Positions 1 through 12,368 are shown, counted from the stretch's first letter. The stretch: DNA of 64,000 bases from Ampelomyces quisqualis (GCA_018398575.1 JAGTXZ010000002.1:2296501-2360500), one strand, 5' to 3'. Translations and numbers: made by a program. The notes: a model not told the origin generated them from the letters alone.

Positions 1-246
1 ATGAATCGCCTCGGCAGATTTCCCAGGTGGTGGAGTAATAGAGGTAAAGTGTCAGGAGATGTTCTAGCAACTCCTGGGCAAGGGCTAGGAAAGTTGAAGG
101 ATAGCGAGCTCGACGCATTGCTGCTCATGGCGGAACAGAACTTGCGTATTCTAGGAGAGGATAGGGACGATATGATTGAGCATGTGGAAAGGTACATCGA
201 GGTATATCAATCGAGTTCAGCGTTTGGGAGATCGGATGGGAGCTAG
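1..246 (+). CDS. Hypothetical protein fragment at window edge
   Basis: An open frame runs from the first base to a TAG at 244-246 and encodes 81 residues. It is unrecognised. The second half looks helical and acidic (LGEDRDDMIEHVERY), which resembles the C-terminal tail of a larger protein more than a complete small gene. The ATG sits exactly at base 1, so the true start and any upstream exons may lie outside the window. Nothing in the neighbourhood suggests a role. Confidence 0.3.
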   Translation: MNRLGRFPRWWSNRGKVSGDVLATPGQGLGKLKDSELDALLLMAEQNLRILGEDRDDMIEHVERYIEVYQSSSAFGRSDGS

Positions 247-1352
247 AGGGATGTTCTGGAGATATGTTTGGATGGTACTGTGGCGCCGACAGCACTAGGT
301 CTACCAAGAATTCATGATCGTCAAGTACACGCCTGGAGTGATTCTAGTAGACTGGGAGATTCGTTAATACTTCACTCAGGACGATGACTGTTCAGATGAC
401 TTTGCTTCACCTCTTGTATGTGCCATGTGGACAGGCGGGACAGGATTGTGACTCGAACGTGCAGTAATAGATCATGGACTATTGCTATGCCTAGTGGCAC
501 TATTGTAATGAGGTGATGTAATATAATATATGCCGTAGCGTAAATACTCGGGTCGATTGCGGCAAAACGTTGCACATATTCAGTTATTAAAATAGCGGGA
601 TGGCGGTCGGAGTGATGTTTGACATATGGAACCTGGAAATGAACTTGCCGTTATAGCAATAAGTAGTTTAATCTAGCATAGATTGTGGCGTAAGCTGCTT
701 AGACATACGGTAAGCTAGCTATGGACATGATACGGACCGACCGTAGATGCAAGTCGTACACCCTGAATGCCCATGCTGGATGGAAGCTCAACAGAGCTGA
801 ATCAAATGACTTTCCTCGGAATGGTGCTTCGGCAATTCTGTGATTAAGTCCTCGCGCACACCCTCTCAAGTCTCCCACGCTGGAAAACGCCTTTTAAGTC
901 TCCAATGCGCTACACTGCTGTATCTGTCGGCTACAGATATCATTTTGGTTCCGTCTATTCTGCTACGTGATGCTCACTATCGCCCAACGCTCCAAAGGCT
1001 TGACGCAACGTGACTTCAATCTCAACACAACTTCGGGTGTCATCGATAAGCCTGTTCGACAAGCCATCATTATCTGTATCCGCTTGTAGCATTTCGTCCG
1101 TAAGTTCATGTCAATGCCCCGCGCAAGCCCCGCGAAACACGCGCGGACCCCCTTCGGCCGATCTTTGATAAAGCCGACATATAATCTCAAACGAATAGGG
1201 CCGTGTCGGACATACGCAGAGCTGTATTAAAGGTTGGTGAAGCCTTGCACATCTAGTGGACGGTCTAACTTCATTACTCCCTGTGCTGATATTAGTTTTC
1301 TTCTACTGACCGTTCTTTTCTTCCCACTCGAAGTCACTCATTCACCTCCAAG
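247..1352. other. Intergenic, no gene seen
   Basis: About 1.1 kb, moderately AT-rich, with no convincing reading frame on either strand. The last 150 bases before the GH131 start would be its promoter and 5' leader. A pyrimidine-rich tract (about 1295-1330) precedes the ATG, as is common in filamentous fungi. Confidence 0.5.
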
Positions 1353-2359
1353 ATGTTCGCCAAGTCGATTGTTCTTTTGTCTATCACGGCATTGGCGCAA
1401 GGTCGCGCATTTAGTCGCCAAACTTGCAACGAAACTTCTGGATATGTAACCGTGAATGCGGCGAGCGTTGTATTTGATGGCAGGATCAAGTCAAACGCTA
1501 CAGCGGCTGATTTCGATTCGTCCACTGGACCTTTCGGGCCAGACTTTGTGAAAGGACAGAGTGAGTTACATGACTTCAAAAGCACGTGGCTTCCCACTAA
1601 GACGATGTAGACCTCACTTTCAGCGAGCTGGTAGCGTTCCCAGAGATCGAACCCTCGATCTTCGATGCCAAAGTCGGTGCAAAGGCATTTGAGGTGCAGA
1701 TCAAGTTAGTGCCTCTTCTGGACTTAGACAGGCTTATACTCATCTATTCTAGTGACAACTCTATTTTTGTGCCTGGAAACAATATTGCAAACGCCCAGAC
1801 AGCCGTCCGCCGCACTGAATTGAACCCAAATGGTGGGGATAACACTACCACCGGTATCAAGACTCTACATGTGTCTCTCCGTCCAAGCATCAATCACCCG
1901 CTGAACACCAGCCACGAATACTCCCTCGTTTTCCTCGAGCGTGCCGACTTCTCCGCCAATCTCTTCATGCTCCGCACCGGTACCCTTCTCGGCAGCAACG
2001 GTACGACAAAGAACGATCTCGTTCTCCAAGGTAACACAGCCACGGGAACACAGACGCTCTTTACCACTCCCTTCGCAGCAGATGCATGGACCAATGTTGC
2101 GCTGCAGTTGGATTTCACGGCCAACACACTGCAAGTCTTCACTTCCACTGCCAACGAGCCCCTTGTCCAGGCTACTGAGCCCTTGCCGAACGACCTCTCA
2201 GGCAACGGCGCATTCCACTTCGGCGTGAATAAAAATCCCACCGACCCTGGTGCGGATGTTTTGAGGCAGGGATTCCAGCCCAGTGGGATTCTGGAGGGCG
2301 TTGTGTACGGTGGCATTTTTGTCGAGGACACTGCGAACGCGACTGTTACACTCTCCTAG
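1353..2359 (+). CDS. Secreted glycoside hydrolase family 131 protein (beta-glucanase)
   Basis: Three exons, 1353-1560, 1611-1704 and 1753-2359, join in frame to 302 residues; the introns are 50 and 48 bp. The first ~17 residues (MFAKSIVLLSITALAQG) form a signal peptide, so the product is secreted. The body follows the GH131 catalytic fold in order: VFDGRIK, PFGPDFVKG, an exon-2 strand NLTFSELVAFPEIEPSIFD, DNSIFVPG, RRTELNP, GIKTLHVSLRPS, HEYSLVFLE, NDLSGNGAFHFGV and the closing GILEGVVYGGIFVED. Known GH131 enzymes act on beta-1,3/1,6 and beta-1,4 glucans and are frequent in plant-associated fungi; which glucan this one cuts cannot be read here. There is no C-terminal cellulose-binding module, so it is the single-domain form. 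Several NxS/T sites fit a secreted glycoprotein. Confidence 0.9.
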
Positions 2360-3998
2360 ATCAATATGTCGTTTAAAGAGGTTCTCGAGAAATGAAAGAC
2401 TCTTGTAGCCGTGTGAGTCGTTACGTTCTTTTGAGGCGCGTTGTGTCTTGCCTTTTTCGAACACAGTTTGTACGTTGCCGTATTTCGCCTCCAAGCTTTT
2501 CGCGCTATACTCATGCATGAAAGGACTTGATTCCGCGGGTTGTAGTAACATCATGTAGTAAAGATATTTTCAAGTTAAAAAATTAGAATGAAAAGATAGT
2601 GTTGCTCAGCTACCTAGAATCACCCTAACGACAGAGGAAACCCCCTCGCGTTGGCAAAAACTACAAATCTTGGAGTTATCATATTCAATCTGCTGGCCAA
2701 TTACATTTTGCGATTTGGAATAACTCGAGAAGCTTGAAGGCGAGAATTTTTGGTAGCCTTGTTGTCACTTTTTGGACGAGTGTATTGTATTTCGCATTGC
2801 GTGCGCGCGAAAGCGACCTTAGTTCATTAAAATCAACGCCCTGCTGGCCAACAGCTCCCAGAAGAGACGACGAACCAATCTCACCTTATCAAAGCTATCC
2901 TACCTTTCTGATAGTAAACAAGATGAGATCTCTCATGATCAAGTGATTCCTGTTTCTTATCCTCTGCATTACCTAATCATGAAAAGTCTAGTGGTGCCAG
3001 CACCACCAGAGACTGACGTCATGACTCAACTTCCATGCTTCTGAGCATGACCATAAGTGCCTACGTATGATTTTCATTGCCCAGTGAATGCAAAACCTTG
3101 GCACATCCTTTCAGCACAAGCCTACATCCTTATTCATCCTGCCATGTCAGACCCCGCGCAGATCAATCGCTCCGTACTGCAGCTGTGATTCTCTACTATG
3201 CTCGCTCATAGGTCCCACAGCAAAATGGCCTACCATCTCAATCCGTGGATCCGATATATGTTTCTGGAGGTAATCAATTCAACCCTGCGCTAAGTCGCCC
3301 AGCTGTCACAAGGCCCGAATGACCCCGCTCATCCTCAACATGCACAGGTGGGCATCATTGTGGTTGGCGGACAAGGGTTTTAATGATCGGTAACGAAACG
3401 TAGCATCGTAAGTGGGCAGGCATATTGGCGCACAAGTTTGGTAATGCTGCTGTTGTAGGTGCTGGGGCGACTTTCGGGGCAGATCGGGTCAACGATGCTA
3501 CGAGGAAGTTCTGATGCAGCAACATCGGTAGCAATATACCGGTATTTCAAACGGAGGAGGTCTACTCCGTAGCCACATGCTTCCAAGACCTTGTAGAACA
3601 TCGCTTGTACCCGCTCTACCAAGCCGACCAGAGGTGTCAGGTGGACCGTTTGCTACCGGGTGACTGGTTCGTGAAGGGATATGCCTATCTACCACCAATC
3701 ATCATGCTAGCGTGAATGCTAACGCACACGAGCGCGCATTGATCTTCACTGATGTCTCCTTTCCACGTCTCTGGTTACGTTCTCAAAAGCTCTCATGCCT
3801 TGCCAAGGATACTGCTGTGGAACTCATCGATTCTTATAAGAAGAAGAAGAAGAAGGAAGCGCAACACGTTTGAACGTCCTTCACTACGTGCAATCGCATC
3901 TCATACCACAGCAGATCTCGTGCACACCGCCCCACGGGCTCCAAGCAACAACTTTCCGCAACCTGGGTCTGTACTAGGCGCGTAGAAGATCTTCAAAA
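2360..3998. other. Intergenic, no gene seen
   Basis: About 1.6 kb with only short unsupported frames. Bases 2560-2760 are AT-rich. One copy of the nonamer TACTCCGTA lies at 3563-3571 (see findings). A short purine run (AAGAAGAAG type) lies at about 3838-3856. Confidence 0.5.
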
Positions 3999-4625
3999 AT
4001 GGGTGCTACAGCATCATTCCGAGCCGGCGTTGGATTTCAGCGCAAAACCGACGAGAAAGCTCTACAGGCCGTCACGGACAGGAACCAGCTCAATTCACCC
4101 TTACTTCGCCTTCCTGGCGAGATACGAAACACCATATATTATCATGCACTCGGCGGCTGCGAAATCTACTGCATGAACAGCGGGAAAAGAGTCATCCTGG
4201 TCGGTCGTCCTGCCGCACAGCTCGCCTGGAAGTTCGAGCCTATCCACAAGATCATGGCCCTGCACCTTCCGCTGGTGTGCCGACAGATTAGCGCAGAAAC
4301 TGGAAATCATTTCACGTTCAAGTACAACTCATTTGGTACCGTCCATCCGAATGACTTTACTGTGCTTCTGGACCGCTTGGGATCGGAGCACATGGGGCGA
4401 ATAGAAGTTGTGAAGATGAACTTTGTGCGGGATAGTGATATCTTCAGATGGACAGCGGACAAGTGGTTTCCTTACAGACGGTTGCTCAAACTGCCAAAGT
4501 TGAAGCGTTTGGTTTTGAGAGATTTGAGTACTATGGTCGAGCCTGTGAAGGAGGCGGTGGTGAAGGAGTTGAGGAAGTCAGGCCGGTTCGAAAACCTGGA
4601 GATTGAAATTCAGAGCATTTGTTGA
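3999..4625 (+). CDS. F-box-like small protein
   Basis: Single exon, 208 residues. At about residues 34-50 it carries an F-box-like helix (SPLLRLPGEIRNTIYYHAL), followed by LPLVCRQISAETG, the pattern of a large fungal family loosely related to F-box/2EXR proteins. After that come hydrophobic and charged blocks without known motifs. Members are usually uncharacterised; an F-box would imply Skp1/cullin ubiquitin ligase adaptor activity, but the motif is too degenerate to state this. A second member of the family lies at 19031-19806 on the other strand. The next gene, same strand 257 bp downstream, may be related. Confidence 0.7.
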   Translation: MGATASFRAGVGFQRKTDEKALQAVTDRNQLNSPLLRLPGEIRNTIYYHALGGCEIYCMNSGKRVILVGRPAAQLAWKFEPIHKIMALHLPLVCRQISAETGNHFTFKYNSFGTVHPNDFTVLLDRLGSEHMGRIEVVKMNFVRDSDIFRWTADKWFPYRRLLKLPKLKRLVLRDLSTMVEPVKEAVVKELRKSGRFENLEIEIQSIC

Positions 4626-4882
4626 GTGCGATCGGAAATACAACAGCCGGTCACAAAGTGGACTATGGATGATGAGCGGGTCCGTAGATGTTAGGAAGAC
4701 TGCAGGAGCCTTTCTGTTGTTGTTTCAAACACTTTTCACTTTCACTGCGCTGCGGGCTCGAGCCAAACGATAAAAGCCAAACAATACTGCCACCACTGCC
4801 AAAATCTCGAGCCTTCTACCAACAAGTCTCTCAACTCAACTACCCACCCTCATTACCGTTAGCCATAACAGCGTCGAACATC

Positions 4883-5581
4883 ATGTCCTCCAACCGGGAA
4901 ACCTGGGCGACACCTAACCTCGACCGGGACTGGGAGCGCTATCGCACCAGCCATCCAAACACATACGACACCTTCACACACACAGTACCCGATCCCACCG
5001 TCCACACACTCGTTCGCATCTTCCACTACGCCCCACCCGACCTCTCCTACGACGTACAAATCCGCCCGTTCCCACTCCGCAAACCGAAATCGACACTCGG
5101 CTGGACCGAACACGCACTCGCCGACGAGTCCGCCCTCTTCCCATTCCCCAACACGACATTCTCCTTCAACAACTTCGGTCCCTTCCGCCACTTCGTCGAG
5201 CAGCAGACTGCCGCCCATGTCGCGCTCGTCACAAAAGTCCAGTGGGAAGCACATGATGACTGGGACATTGCTGGCGGCTCTACGCTTACAGTGGCAAAGA
5301 TGCTGGTTTCGCTGCTGCCCAGCCTGGAACAAGTCACGCTTCGTTTGGTGTTGGAGAATACTTTGCGGGAGGGCGAGGTTGCGGCTGATAATCTGGCCGA
5401 GTGGAAGGCTGGGTTGGAGGGGCTCAAGGAGGGGTTGAAGGTGGTGGTTAAGAAGACTGCACCCGAGGAGTTTGAGAAATGCATGAAGGGTGGAAGTGTG
5501 CGGTTTGTGCCGAATCCGGGCAAGGTGGATGGGGAGAGCAGGTGGTCGAAGAAAATGCATCAGCGGAATTGGGTGGAGTAG
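4883..5581 (+). CDS. Hypothetical protein, possibly related to the upstream F-box-like family
   Basis: Single exon. The frame is open from 4688, but the ATG at 4883 (MSSNRETWATPNLDRDWERY, 232 residues) is preferred because the upstream 65 residues are compositionally odd and lie where a promoter is expected. No domain is recognised. The second half (LLPSLEQVTLRLVLEN) resembles the hydrophobic strand that closes many small fungal F-box-like proteins, but the N-terminal F-box motif is absent. It follows the F-box-like gene at 3999-4625 on the same strand and may be a diverged partner. A longer frame on the opposite strand is a shadow. Confidence 0.6.
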   Translation: MSSNRETWATPNLDRDWERYRTSHPNTYDTFTHTVPDPTVHTLVRIFHYAPPDLSYDVQIRPFPLRKPKSTLGWTEHALADESALFPFPNTTFSFNNFGPFRHFVEQQTAAHVALVTKVQWEAHDDWDIAGGSTLTVAKMLVSLLPSLEQVTLRLVLENTLREGEVAADNLAEWKAGLEGLKEGLKVVVKKTAPEEFEKCMKGGSVRFVPNPGKVDGESRWSKKMHQRNWVE

Positions 5582-6767
5582 GAGGAGGGTGTGCGGATAC
5601 CGCGGGGACGCGACTTGATACTGTGTGATTGCGAGATTGGACCGGATGGAGGCGCGGGGAAACTCTGAAATGGTCGCGTTGGCTGTGACCTGTGCTCGCA
5701 TCACACAGGAATCAGCATGTTTCAAGAGATGTAGAGGGAAAAAACGTATGATCTCTGGGCTTGTATGCCCTCTTCCAAAAAGCATTCTTGCGCTTGGTGT
5801 CTGCTCCAACGATAGCAAGTCAGTCTAACACGTACAAAAAACAACCCCATTGCCGCAACCTAGTTAACTGAACCCATCTGCAGATCCATACATCCAGTTT
5901 ATGAAGAGCTCTCGTCTAGCAGTCCTCTCACCATCAAGTAAACCACAGCGCATCCCACCCCCTCAACAACCCGCATTCGCGCACACTCCAAGACCGTCCA
6001 CAACCCCTCCTCACCCAATGACAGCGCCCTACAATTCAACCCCAAAATTCTTCCCAATCCACCACACCACACCCAACAGCAACATCCTCTCCGTATCCGT
6101 GCAATAATCGCGCCCAATCGCCGCCAAAATCGGTACTAACTTGTGGTCTCGGCAACGCAAATCCCGCGTCCCATGTAGGCACCACATCATTTCAATGATT
6201 TTGAAAAAAAAAACCCGCGCGGATGATATTCGAGGCTCTTGTTTGACAGGAAGCCGCATGTCCCAATATCGGTGCCTAAAAGCAGCGGCGGCCATGGAGT
6301 TGAGGGAAGCACATGCACGGGCACGCAATCTTTGTCGATGCGAACGAATCGCAATGTCGAGCGCAGCGCAGCGCACGTGAGTTCTGGTTCGAGACTGAGG
6401 TTGGTGGGCGGCGAGTTGTAGGACGTTGATTGTCGGATGCGGAATTCGATTCGTGATTGCCCATTTATTGCGCACAAAGTTGTGGATCTGGTGCCGCTTG
6501 TCCAGCTTCACGAGGTGAACCGGCGTTATTTTAAGAAGGGATATTCTGCGCCGCGTACACAATGTTGTTTCAGTGGCCTGGGAGCTAACTCATCAGCATG
6601 GTCTGGTCTTTTCCGATCGCGAAGTGCTGCGAGACCTGGTGCTGCCGCCACAAGCGCACGAATCTATCATGATGTGGGAATGGGCTAGTAGTATTCAAGA
6701 ATATTGATCTCCGTCTCGACAGGCCGAACACTGGCGGAAATGATGGAAGTGAATCCATCTCTTGCAT
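5582..6767. other. Intergenic, no gene seen
   Basis: About 1.2 kb between the hypothetical gene and the 3' end of VPS53. Short overlapping frames are present on both strands but none has recognisable content or splice support. Bases 5885-6100 are rich in CCA/ACC-type codon runs without a clear repeat unit. Confidence 0.45.
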
Positions 6768-9491
6768 TCAGTTGCCAAAGCCTCTGAAGCTGCCTACATC
6801 GCGCTTGAAGAATTTGCCAATGTTCTTCAAGTTCTCATTGAGATTGGCTTTCGCTGCATCACCAACACCTCCATCACCAGCTCCACTGGCTCCGGGCGTG
6901 GGTGTGCCGAATCGATCCACGCCGTCTCGCGCTGCATTGACCAACATATTGCCGAGACCAGCGGGATCGAATCTGCCGCCGCCTAGATTTGGTGTGCCCA
7001 TGGTGCTCATTACGCTGCCGGCATTGCCCAAACTGCCTATTCCAGTGCCAACGTGACCTGACTGGATCTGGAGTGGAGTGAGAAGGGGCGAATTCTGCAC
7101 AAGGTTCTCATGGTTTGGAGATGCGCGGAATGCGCCAAACAAGTCAATGAGTTGCGTCTGATCAGCTTTGCGGATGCCCTTCAGGTCCAAGATTTTTCGA
7201 AAGTTGGTATCGGACTTGTCGGCAATGTGGATAAGGTAGGCTTGGACCAGTGCTTCTGGCGGGGATGGGCGAACTTGGAGAGTCTTGAGAAGGGGATCGA
7301 TCTTGGACATGCTCTGAGTTACGCGTTTGACGAAGCTGTCCAGATAGTTAGCACTGCTATATCATTAAGTGTGATGACCTTGGAAGTAACGGACCTTGAT
7401 GGCGGCGCAGTGCCTGCTTCCTCGTTGAGCGTAGGCAGCTCTGTGAAGACTTTCTTTAGAACATACGAGTCCAGCAGCATCTGCTCGGCGCCGGCTTCTG
7501 CGATCGGTTTGCATTGTACAATGTTCGCGATGTATGTTGAAGCCATCAGATCAACAAGGTTGTCGCAGAATGCTCGCGCGTATTGCTGCTTGTGGAGGTA
7601 TTTGAGGATTTCGCCGGATGTTTCCTTAACATTGCGCAGCAGCTCTGACACGTATGTGCTTTGGTCGCCGACACTTTCTAGCTTTGACCATGGGGTATTC
7701 CTCATCTCACGCCAGCTAGGCTCACATGCAATCTCGACCTTCCTAACTAAGATACGGACTGTCGCACTGGCAATGCCCATGAACGCATCTGCCTGACTTT
7801 GCAAGTCTACCTTCTCTCCGAGTTCGTCATCGATGCGGCCCTTGATCTTTTCTTCGAGCTGATTACAGGTAACGTAGCAATAATCTGCCGTGTTGAGGAT
7901 GAGTATAGCGTCGTCTATCGAAGGTCCCTGTGGTCCCGACTTTTCGCTGAGGAGGTAGTATAAAACCTGTTGGGCATACTGCTCAAGATACTTGGCAAAG
8001 GTAGTGGAGAGCTCTAGAAGACGTGTGCCAGTTGAAAGCTTAGCACACTGCGCGAGGGTAAGGCGGTAGAAGTTGAAGAGTTCTGTCGAGGAAGGTATGA
8101 CTGCCTGATGTGAGAAGTCGTCGTCCATGTTTCGAAGTGGTTGCTGTCGGTATTTGGGGATCAAGGTCGCAAGTTGCCTGAATGGTCAGTGTACTGTTAG
8201 CACAAATGATGGAACGTAGCTTACTTGTCCTGGGACTCTACCCAGAGGCTCATGTATGGCTCAAACGCCTCAGAAATAGCCTGACTGAACCCATGCGGCT
8301 TATCGTCTTTGGAAGCGATAGTGTCGACGGAAGCGCGCGACTGCGTTTTGTAAGCACTAGCGCATGGGCTGTCCTTGTGGGATGTGCAAACCTCGTTCGC
8401 GAACCGCCGCTCTAGGCTATGCTCGAAGTTGAGTGTCTCCTGCAGACAGGAGAGCAGAAGATCGACAGGGAGAGTTTGGCCGTCAGCTCTTCGCATGGAC
8501 CGTTGTAGTATCGTCTTGAAGTCTTCTCGCGTGCCCTCGCAGAACGAGTTGGCCAGCATTTCGTTCACGCGCCAAGACGAGGGGAATATGGCAGCGTGTT
8601 CGACGTCGTAGGTCTTCATCATGCGGGCGAACCAGGAATATCTCCGAGAGATGTTGTCCAACGAGCCAGCCTGCGTGGTGATCAGCAGCCATACGGCGCG
8701 GCATCTACACGCGGGGCCAATACTTCGTCGTTTCCCCGGAAGACTTGTCGATATTCGCGCAGCTGCGTGTTGCAGTACCAGTTGATGAGACGTGTCCGCG
8801 CATGATCTCCCAGTGCGTCCATGACGAGGCAGGCTTCGGCCAGCGTGGACTTGCGCTGCACGACCTCGGCCTTGGCGAAGACGACTTCAAAGTCGTCGCA
8901 TATCTGCTCCAGAAGCTCGCTCTGCAGGCCGGCGACATTGCGGCTGAGAGTCGCAATCTGGTCTATCGACCGGTAGCTCTTGAAGTGCGCGACGAGCTGC
9001 ACGACGGCCTGCAGCAGCTGCGCGCATTCGCGGTACTGCCGCGCCTTGCTCAGGCTGCGAAGTTGCTCGTAGGCCGTCGCCAACATCTGCAGCCGCTTCA
9101 ATGCCGTCATCGACAGGGCCAGGTTCTTCTTGGTGCTGTCCAGGCGCTTGATGTCGGCCGTCATGTCGGCGATGACCTGCTCCGTCTGCATGGCGCGTTC
9201 CCGCACGTCTTCGATGGTCTGGAAGAGGTCGGCCAGCTCGGCCCTGGCCGCCTGGATGCGCTGGATGCTGTCGGCATCCGAGGCCGCCTGCGATGCGACC
9301 GCGTGGGCCATGTCTTGGTCCACGTCATCCTGGTAGCGGCGGAGCGCCTCGGCGGTGGTGGGCACCGACGAGAGCGCGGCCGCGTGGGAGAAGATGGCGT
9401 TGAGATGGTCGACGGGGTCGTAGTCGGCTGCATGGAGCGTCAGTGCTCCGTCCCGAGCCATGTCTGGCCGCTGTGTGTATACCAGAGTCAA
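6768..9491 (-). CDS. VPS53: Vps53, GARP tethering complex subunit
   Basis: Four exons, 9491-8724, 8670-8225, 8177-7395 and 7335-6768, give 854 residues; the introns are 53, 47 and 59 bp. Vps53 is one of four subunits of GARP, which tethers endosome-derived vesicles at the trans-Golgi network. The N-terminal signature is YDPVDHLNAIF, followed by the coiled coil LDSTKKNLALSMTALKRLQM and YRSIDQIATLSRNVAGL. Later blocks are NISRRYSWFARM, STELFNFYRLTLAQC and PLLKTLQVRPSPPEALV, all typical of the family, and the length fits. The Gly-rich tail (about residues 740-820) is low complexity. The start could be the ATG at 9491 or the one at 9461 (MARDGALTLH); the latter better matches the usual short N-terminus. 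Intron 3 uses a GTCCGT donor but is fixed by frame and by a good GCTAAC branch site. Confidence 0.93.
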
Positions 9492-9960
9492 GGGCCGAGG
9501 CCGAAGGTGCAGGCATGGGACACTATCGAGGAATGCATCAACCTGCGTTCGCCGCGGTTTCGCGGCCGTCTTGGTCGTATATGCTGATGTGTAGTGTCCA
9601 TCTCAGGGTCTCGGGGCCCAAGCTTTGCACTAGCTCATGTTGGTTTACGGAGTACTCCGTACATTCTTCGACATTACAAGCTATCATCCACACAGGTGAC
9701 AGCGGGGCCGTATATCCAGCGTGCGGCGACATCATGGATACTAGCAGCATACATATCCCGCACACATCGCGGGTTGACAAGAGGTGCCACAATCGATCAC
9801 GAAGGGCCAAAGGTAGTCGTTGAGGCTCAGGGCTTGAAATACTCCAGTATTTCGTTATGGCCAAACACGTCCTCGGCAATTGTTCTAGTCGCCTGCTAAG
9901 ATGTGCTATCTCTCGTTGCTTTCCTCGGCTTCTAAGCTGGCACATGTTTCCTGGCAGTCA
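9492..9960. other. Intergenic between VPS53 start and YTH1 stop
   Basis: About 470 bp of upstream region for VPS53 and downstream region for YTH1, both on the minus strand. Apart from the palindrome at 9646-9661 I see no structured element and no gene. Confidence 0.5.
9646..9661. repeat. Perfect 16 bp palindrome TACGGAGTACTCCGTA
   Basis: The two 8-base halves are exact reverse complements. It is the doubled form of a nonamer (TACTCCGTA / TACGGAGTA) that also occurs at 3563-3571, 11003-11011, 11176-11184 and 15809-15817, always outside coding sequence. It could be a protein-binding site or a dispersed repeat end. Confidence 0.7.
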
Positions 9961-10789
9961 TTAGAAGTCTCCCCGTCCACGACCTCGACCGCGGCCCCTC
10001 CTGCCGCCCCGCTTCTTGTGATCCCAATTGCCTCTAAAGCCCCGGCCACCTCCATGTCCACCACGGTCATCTCGCTCCCTCTCTTCCTCCTCTCTCTTCA
10101 TCATCTCTCGTTCTCTCTCCAAACGCTCTGCCTCGAGCTCCTCGGGGCTCTTTTCTATCCGCACCTCCGGCTTCTTGAGATCTGTAGGGAACCTAGCATG
10201 TGCGCCGTACTTGCAGCTCTTTCCTTCTGGACAGAAGCCACAAAGATAGAATGGACACAGCTTCTCCTTTTTGTTGTGTTTGAGTGCGCAGTGGGGCCCT
10301 AGAGGGCAGAATCCGCGGTCGTAAGTTGGACACGAGGGTCGCTTGGCTTCAGGATCGATGTGTAGGTAGAGGCAGTCGTCGCCGTTTGAGCAAGTTTGCG
10401 TGCGAGCATAATATGAGCATTCGGGCATCCGTCGTAAGTTGTACTCGTGTAAGAACTCGCATGTTTCTCCCTTCTTGCAGAGGCCGCGCAACCAATGCTT
10501 GCAAACAAGACTAGGGGGTGATATCAGCTCACGAAAGAAAGTACGTGTCAAGAAGCGCAAAAGCTTACTTATTGTAGGAAGACGATACGTGGTGCCTGTC
10601 CGGACACCGAGTGCCCAAAGGACAATGGCCTTGCATAAAAGCTTTGCATGTTGGTCGACTGGGATCCAGGCCGAAGCGATATTCGCGTCGCAAAAAGTCG
10701 CTGAATTTGAACTTGTATATGGCTTGCTCAACCTTGTCTAGTTCTTGGTCGGGAGCCACCGAGGCTAGTGGTGTCTGCACTTCAGCCAT
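9961..10789 (-). CDS. YTH1: Yth1/CPSF30, CCCH zinc-finger 3'-end processing factor
   Basis: Two exons, 10789-10569 and 10510-9961, join to 256 residues; the intron is 58 bp. Five CCCH zinc fingers lie in tandem: CKAFMQGHCPLG.., CKHWLRGLCKKGETC.., CSYYARTQTCSNGDDC.., CPTYDRGFCPLGPHC.. and CPFYLCGFCPEGKSC... This five-finger array is diagnostic of Yth1/CPSF30, the subunit of the cleavage and polyadenylation factor that binds the AAUAAA-region of pre-mRNA and contacts Fip1. The C-terminus is a charged coil (ERLEREREMMKREEEERE) followed by an Arg/Gly-rich tail ending GRGRGDF, longer than the yeast protein and typical of filamentous fungi. The unspliced frame from 10731 is a read-through artefact. 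Confidence 0.95.
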
Positions 10790-12368
10790 GTCGAGAATCG
10801 TACTTGTGGCACTGTCGCTGGCTGTGAGTGGAATGGTTCTAAAGATGAGCTCGGTGGTCGGATATGCGTAGCCGGAAATTTGGCGTATGCGGTCGCGTCT
10901 TTGTATGTAATGACGTTGAGACGATCTGCCGCTAAACGAACGAGAACGTGGTGCACGAAGACACGTGACTCCTTAGCGCGGTTCACACAACCTTAACGTT
11001 AATACTCCGTAGAACACGTTAGCTTAGCACCTCCGGTTTCTTTGTAACCTCTAGGACCATCCATCGTTTTCTTATCAGATAGCATTACCGATTTTTGCCT
11101 TATGTGCGTCTGTTCCGCATAGGCGCTGCAGCATTGAAATCCTTCGTGCCGCCTAGCCGGCTTCTTTCAAACTTGTACGGAGTACACCCACACGCTGCGT
11201 TCCGGCTCCACCGCCCCTCTCTAGGCTCGAGTTGTGCGATCGGTTGTTTCCCAACCATTGCAGGTATCCGTGATGCAGCCGGTTCCCTTGAACGAGCAGT
11301 TGTTCGTCACGATCCGAAAGTCGGATTTTGTGTTTACCTCGAAGATCATAATGTGCGCCAAACTGAAGTACCAGTACAGGCCAGTCACGATCCTTCTTTG
11401 CGGTCTGAAAGATGAACACGTCGCACAGTCAAGTGGAGACAGCCTAAGAGCGCTTGTGCGTTCTGTAGGATAGGCCTGTCCATGCATACTGCGACACCTG
11501 CCACATTTGCAGGATGCGCAGCCTTTTACCCCGGGGACCTGTATCTGGTTGTGCCACCAAACACAACGAGACGTGCCTGCATCCATCAAATTCCGTGCAT
11601 TGACAAAACACGTAGCTGCATGAACCTGTCGCGAGAGGATGGCCCCTTGTTGACAAATCTGCTCCCCTAACCAGGAGTAAAGGTAAAATAGACCGTTGTC
11701 AACCTACCCGATTCAATCATACTTCAGGCAAATGCTATGAAAGAGATGACTGACTTGGAAGGATTTCGTAAAGACGAACTTGAATCGATGAGGAAGCCCG
11801 CAATGCAACTGCCTTTGCGAGGATCAGGAGAAGATGTCAGCACATCAGCGAGCAGACCTATCACATGTGCCTCGCAGTCAATTGTTCGAGGGCAAAGGAG
11901 GCTAGGTACTGCTGCCCTGCATAACAAGCCTAGCTCGATTCGCAACTTATCAGCTATCTCTTAGAGTCAGAGAGATCATCAGACATTGCGCATCCGACGT
12001 CTGTCATGTTGCTACCAGAGGCTGATGATACATATTCACTGCAATATTCCGGTTTCTGGAAAGCGACCCTTTTCAATAATGCACTGTACGCTTCTATTCA
12101 TCCCATTGTGGCTTCCCTATAGTTGCACGAGCAAGCTCCTTTTATAGGTTAGCTGCAGTGTGACGAAGACCTCGCGACTAGAATATAGGATTTCGATTAC
12201 CTGTATATACAACTTTGGCTTATATTTCTAACATCGTGTTGCCGATCTTCCGACTTTCCCTTCCAACTCACACTTTCGAACTCTCGGCAGCTTGGCTCCT
12301 GCTGCACGGTGCTCTGACGTGCAGCACCAGAGACGCAGCTAGGCGTTAGCTGACGACGACCGACAACA
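10790..12368. other. Intergenic, no gene seen
   Basis: About 1.6 kb between the divergent YTH1 and chitinase genes. It holds two copies of the TACTCCGTA nonamer (11003-11011 and, inverted, 11176-11184). Short frames at 11221-11589 and 11737-11964 have no recognisable content. A TATA-like stretch (about 12201-12222) lies some 150 bp before the chitinase start. Confidence 0.5.

Noticed and set aside
4859..5818. Minus-strand frame of 319 codons
   Set aside because: It overlaps the 4883-5581 gene in antisense, shows no domain, and is explained by the GC-rich codon pattern of the plus strand.
8745..9587. Plus-strand frame of 280 codons opposite VPS53
   Set aside because: It is antisense to the strongly conserved first VPS53 exon, with Leu/Arg/Gly/Val-rich low-information content.
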